A stretch of DNA of 8,622 nt. Source: Vulcanimicrobiia bacterium (GTDB taxonomy: Bacteria > Eremiobacterota > Eremiobacteria > Baltobacterales > Baltobacteraceae). Below the pieces are notes generated by a model. It was given only the letters and a program-made list of their open reading frames with translations. It was not told the origin of the DNA and did no database searches. Shown piece after piece: positions 6,930-8,622 of the stretch. A program made the translations under genes and the position numbers. The stretch spans positions 1-8,622 of the forward strand of contig JAMXLG010000249.1 in assembly GCA_024281135.1 (NCBI GenBank), in the 5' to 3' direction. Position 1 is the stretch's first letter, and each line of letters begins with the position of its first letter.

Positions 6930-8588
6930 ATGGTTATGAGAAGCGCGCCGCTGTTTCGGGGTGACCGCGGGATCGTCCAGCTCGTCGACCTACTTGAATT
7001 TGCAATCGAAGAGGCCAACGACGGGATCGCGATCATGCGATTCACCGACGATGCTCTCGTTCCAGTTCGTATCGTCTACGCGAACACGACAATCGAGCGA
7101 TTGAGTGGTTTCAGCCACCGGGAGTTGCTCGACCCGTCCAATCCTTTCTTACGCAATCAGCCGCAGAACCGCGCGCGCTACGACCAACTCTTCAACGAAG
7201 TGCGCTCCGGTAGGTCCGTACGCTTTGAGATCGCGCTCGGAGGTAAAGAGCGGTCTACGTGGGCGGAGATACGCTGGTCCCCATTACAATACGAAGGCAA
7301 AGAAGTCACGCACTATGTTGCCGTGCTTCGCGAGCATCCGGCCGAGCTGGCGCACGACGGCCTGTGCATCCTAGAAATCACGGAGGGCGACGAGCCCGAA
7401 CCGCAGGTTATTTACGTCAACGATGCGATGTGTGAGATGCTTCACACCTCGCGCGATCGCATCGTTTCCGATGGCCTGCCGAACGTCTTCGACGCGCGAA
7501 GCGTCACACGCAGCGCGAAGCTCGAGCGCGAACTGCTCGTACATCGCCACGGTAACACGCCGCGATGGGTCCATTTCACGGCCTCGCCGGCGCGCGACGA
7601 CGGCAACACCGAGCGCGTCGCTATCACCTGTCACTATGTCGACGAACCGCAGCAAAAGATTGACGGTTCAACGGTGCTGCAATCGCTGCTATCGACCACA
7701 CCGGATTTCGTCGTAACGGCCTCCGCAAAGCCGCCATCGGAAGGCGGCCCGAAGATCACCTACGCGAACGACGCGTTCGCAGCGCTCGTCGGACTACCGG
7801 CGGACGCGCTGACCGGTGCGGAATTGGTCGAGTTCATCACGCGGCGGAACGATCGGTACGAAAGTTCGCGCACGTTCGATGTGAAGTCGAACGACGGCAA
7901 TTCGTGGGTCAAATTCGCGGGCCACGCCGTCCGTGACCCGGATGGCCGGCCCTCATGGTTCTTTTTCGGGAAGGAAGAGCCGGTAGCAGTCTATGACGTC
8001 GTCCGTTCGTTCCCATTCACGCTGAAACTGCGCAATCGCAATCGACGCGCAGCGGACTTCGAACGTTCGCTGCTCGAGCGCCTTCTCGACGATCCGCAGG
8101 AACGCGACCGCATCGAAGCCGCGTGGTACGCGCTCGAACGCCGTGACAGCATCGAGCGACTGGTCTATACGGGAGAGAGCGGACCTCGTCGATGGGTTAC
8201 GCTCGAGGTGAAAGCGATCGACGCAACGTCGCTGATTGCGATCGAGCACGAGCTACCGGCAAATGCGCCACATGATGCAAGGGAAGACATCACGACGATG
8301 CTCGCGATCAGTACCGAAATTCTGCGATACAAACATCTCGCAGCGCGACGCGACGCGTTTGCCGAGGTGCTGGAGCGCGAATGGGGCATCAGCGCGAGAT
8401 TCAGTCGCGCGAACCGGCCGCTCGACCTCGTATTGCGTCAGAAAGAACACAACGGCTCCATGGTCATTCCCGACGGTGTCCTCTTCGAACGCGCAGTCGC
8501 CGTCGATTTTTCGTGGAGCGCGGCGATGGCGCCGCGCCGGCATACGGCATTACGCGTGTTTCTGGAAACGCTCGCCGGATACGTCTGA
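6930..8588 (+). CDS. Multi-PAS sensor protein without recognisable catalytic output
   Basis: A soluble 552-residue protein with no signal peptide or membrane segment. PAS1 (about 22-134) is LOV-like in pattern (IVYANTTIERLSGFS at 48-62; closing strand VTHYVAVLRE), but the position usually holding the photoactive Cys reads NPFLRNQ (71-77), so a cysteinyl flavin adduct is not expected. PAS2 is at about 141-236 (VIYVNDAMCEML) and PAS3 at about 250-346 (ITYANDAFAALVGLP). Residues 400-440 (RRWVTLEVKAI) resemble the second half of a fourth, eroded PAS. The last 100 residues, with a final amphipathic helix (RRHTALRVFLETL), match nothing I recognise; a GAF-like end is possible. I see no histidine kinase, GGDEF, EAL, PP2C, HTH or STAS motif. 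Start at ATG 6930 or 6936; neither has a ribosome site. It may be an adaptor or ligand-binding scaffold. Confidence 0.85.
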   Translation: MVMRSAPLFRGDRGIVQLVDLLEFAIEEANDGIAIMRFTDDALVPVRIVYANTTIERLSGFSHRELLDPSNPFLRNQPQNRARYDQLFNEVRSGRSVRFEIALGGKERSTWAEIRWSPLQYEGKEVTHYVAVLREHPAELAHDGLCILEITEGDEPEPQVIYVNDAMCEMLHTSRDRIVSDGLPNVFDARSVTRSAKLERELLVHRHGNTPRWVHFTASPARDDGNTERVAITCHYVDEPQQKIDGSTVLQSLLSTTPDFVVTASAKPPSEGGPKITYANDAFAALVGLPADALTGAELVEFITRRNDRYESSRTFDVKSNDGNSWVKFAGHAVRDPDGRPSWFFFGKEEPVAVYDVVRSFPFTLKLRNRNRRAADFERSLLERLLDDPQERDRIEAAWYALERRDSIERLVYTGESGPRRWVTLEVKAIDATSLIAIEHELPANAPHDAREDITTMLAISTEILRYKHLAARRDAFAEVLEREWGISARFSRANRPLDLVLRQKEHNGSMVIPDGVLFERAVAVDFSWSAAMAPRRHTALRVFLETLAGYV

Positions 8589-8592
8589 CGCG

Positions 8593-8622
8593 TTACTTCT
8601 TATACTCGACGACCGGTGTTTT
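8593..8622 (-). CDS. Possible C-terminal end of a minus-strand gene
   Basis: On the minus strand the last 30 bases read as nine open codons (KTPVVEYKK) followed by TAA, ending 4 bp from the stop of the PAS protein. The tight tail-to-tail spacing copies that of the first two genes of the window. Nine codons cannot establish a gene or identify its product; it would have to continue beyond the right edge. Confidence 0.3.
   Translation of the reverse strand, partial: KTPVVEYKK

Noticed and set aside
6887..6964. 25-codon upstream ORF overlapping the start of the PAS protein
   Set aside because: It starts with ATG in another frame but has no ribosome site, and its product is featureless; chance is the simpler explanation.

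Overview
The window comes from a bacterial chromosome with dense signalling genes. Sample 60-base lines counted by hand give about 60-72% GC in most coding regions, with local dips to about 47-53%. No 16S or other taxonomic marker is present. The style (PP2C/SpoIIE phosphatases fused to an RsbW-like ATPase, PAS-rich orphan sensors, one orphan chemoreceptor, weak or absent Shine-Dalgarno sequences) resembles deep-branching soil lineages such as Vulcanimicrobiota/Eremiobacterota. That placement is a guess from style, not a demonstrated assignment.

Layout, left to right: (1) the 3' part of a plus-strand SpoIIE-type phosphatase fused to a GHKL kinase-like ATPase, truncated by the window edge; (2) a minus-strand lipoprotein built of HAF-type beta repeats, ending 5 bp from the stop of gene 1; (3) upstream of it on the minus strand, a PAS-GAF-PP2C-HATPase protein that is a second, full-length member of the same phosphatase family; (4) a divergent plus-strand membrane chemoreceptor (TM, extracytoplasmic helical domain, TM, HAMP, MCP signalling hairpin) starting almost back to back with gene 3; (5) a 96-residue secreted protein 50 bp after the chemoreceptor; (6) a 159-bp gap with a good hairpin; (7) a soluble protein with three PAS domains and no recognisable catalytic output; (8) possibly the last nine codons of a minus-strand gene at the right edge.

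The two phosphatase/ATPase fusions carry both halves of a partner-switching module (phosphatase, and RsbW-like kinase or anti-sigma fold). No STAS antagonist, sigma factor or che gene lies in the window, so targets cannot be assigned. A reasonable reading is a sensory neighbourhood in which cytoplasmic PAS/GAF inputs and a membrane receptor feed stress-type partner switching and a chemosensory array encoded elsewhere. Gaps between genes are short. The most structured ones are 2222-2360 (two 6-7-6 dyads), 6418-6479 (a dyad over a stop codon plus a 10-bp tandem repeat) and 6771-6929 (hairpin, then a possibly near-leaderless start). I found no tRNA, rRNA, CRISPR array, insertion sequence or integrase.
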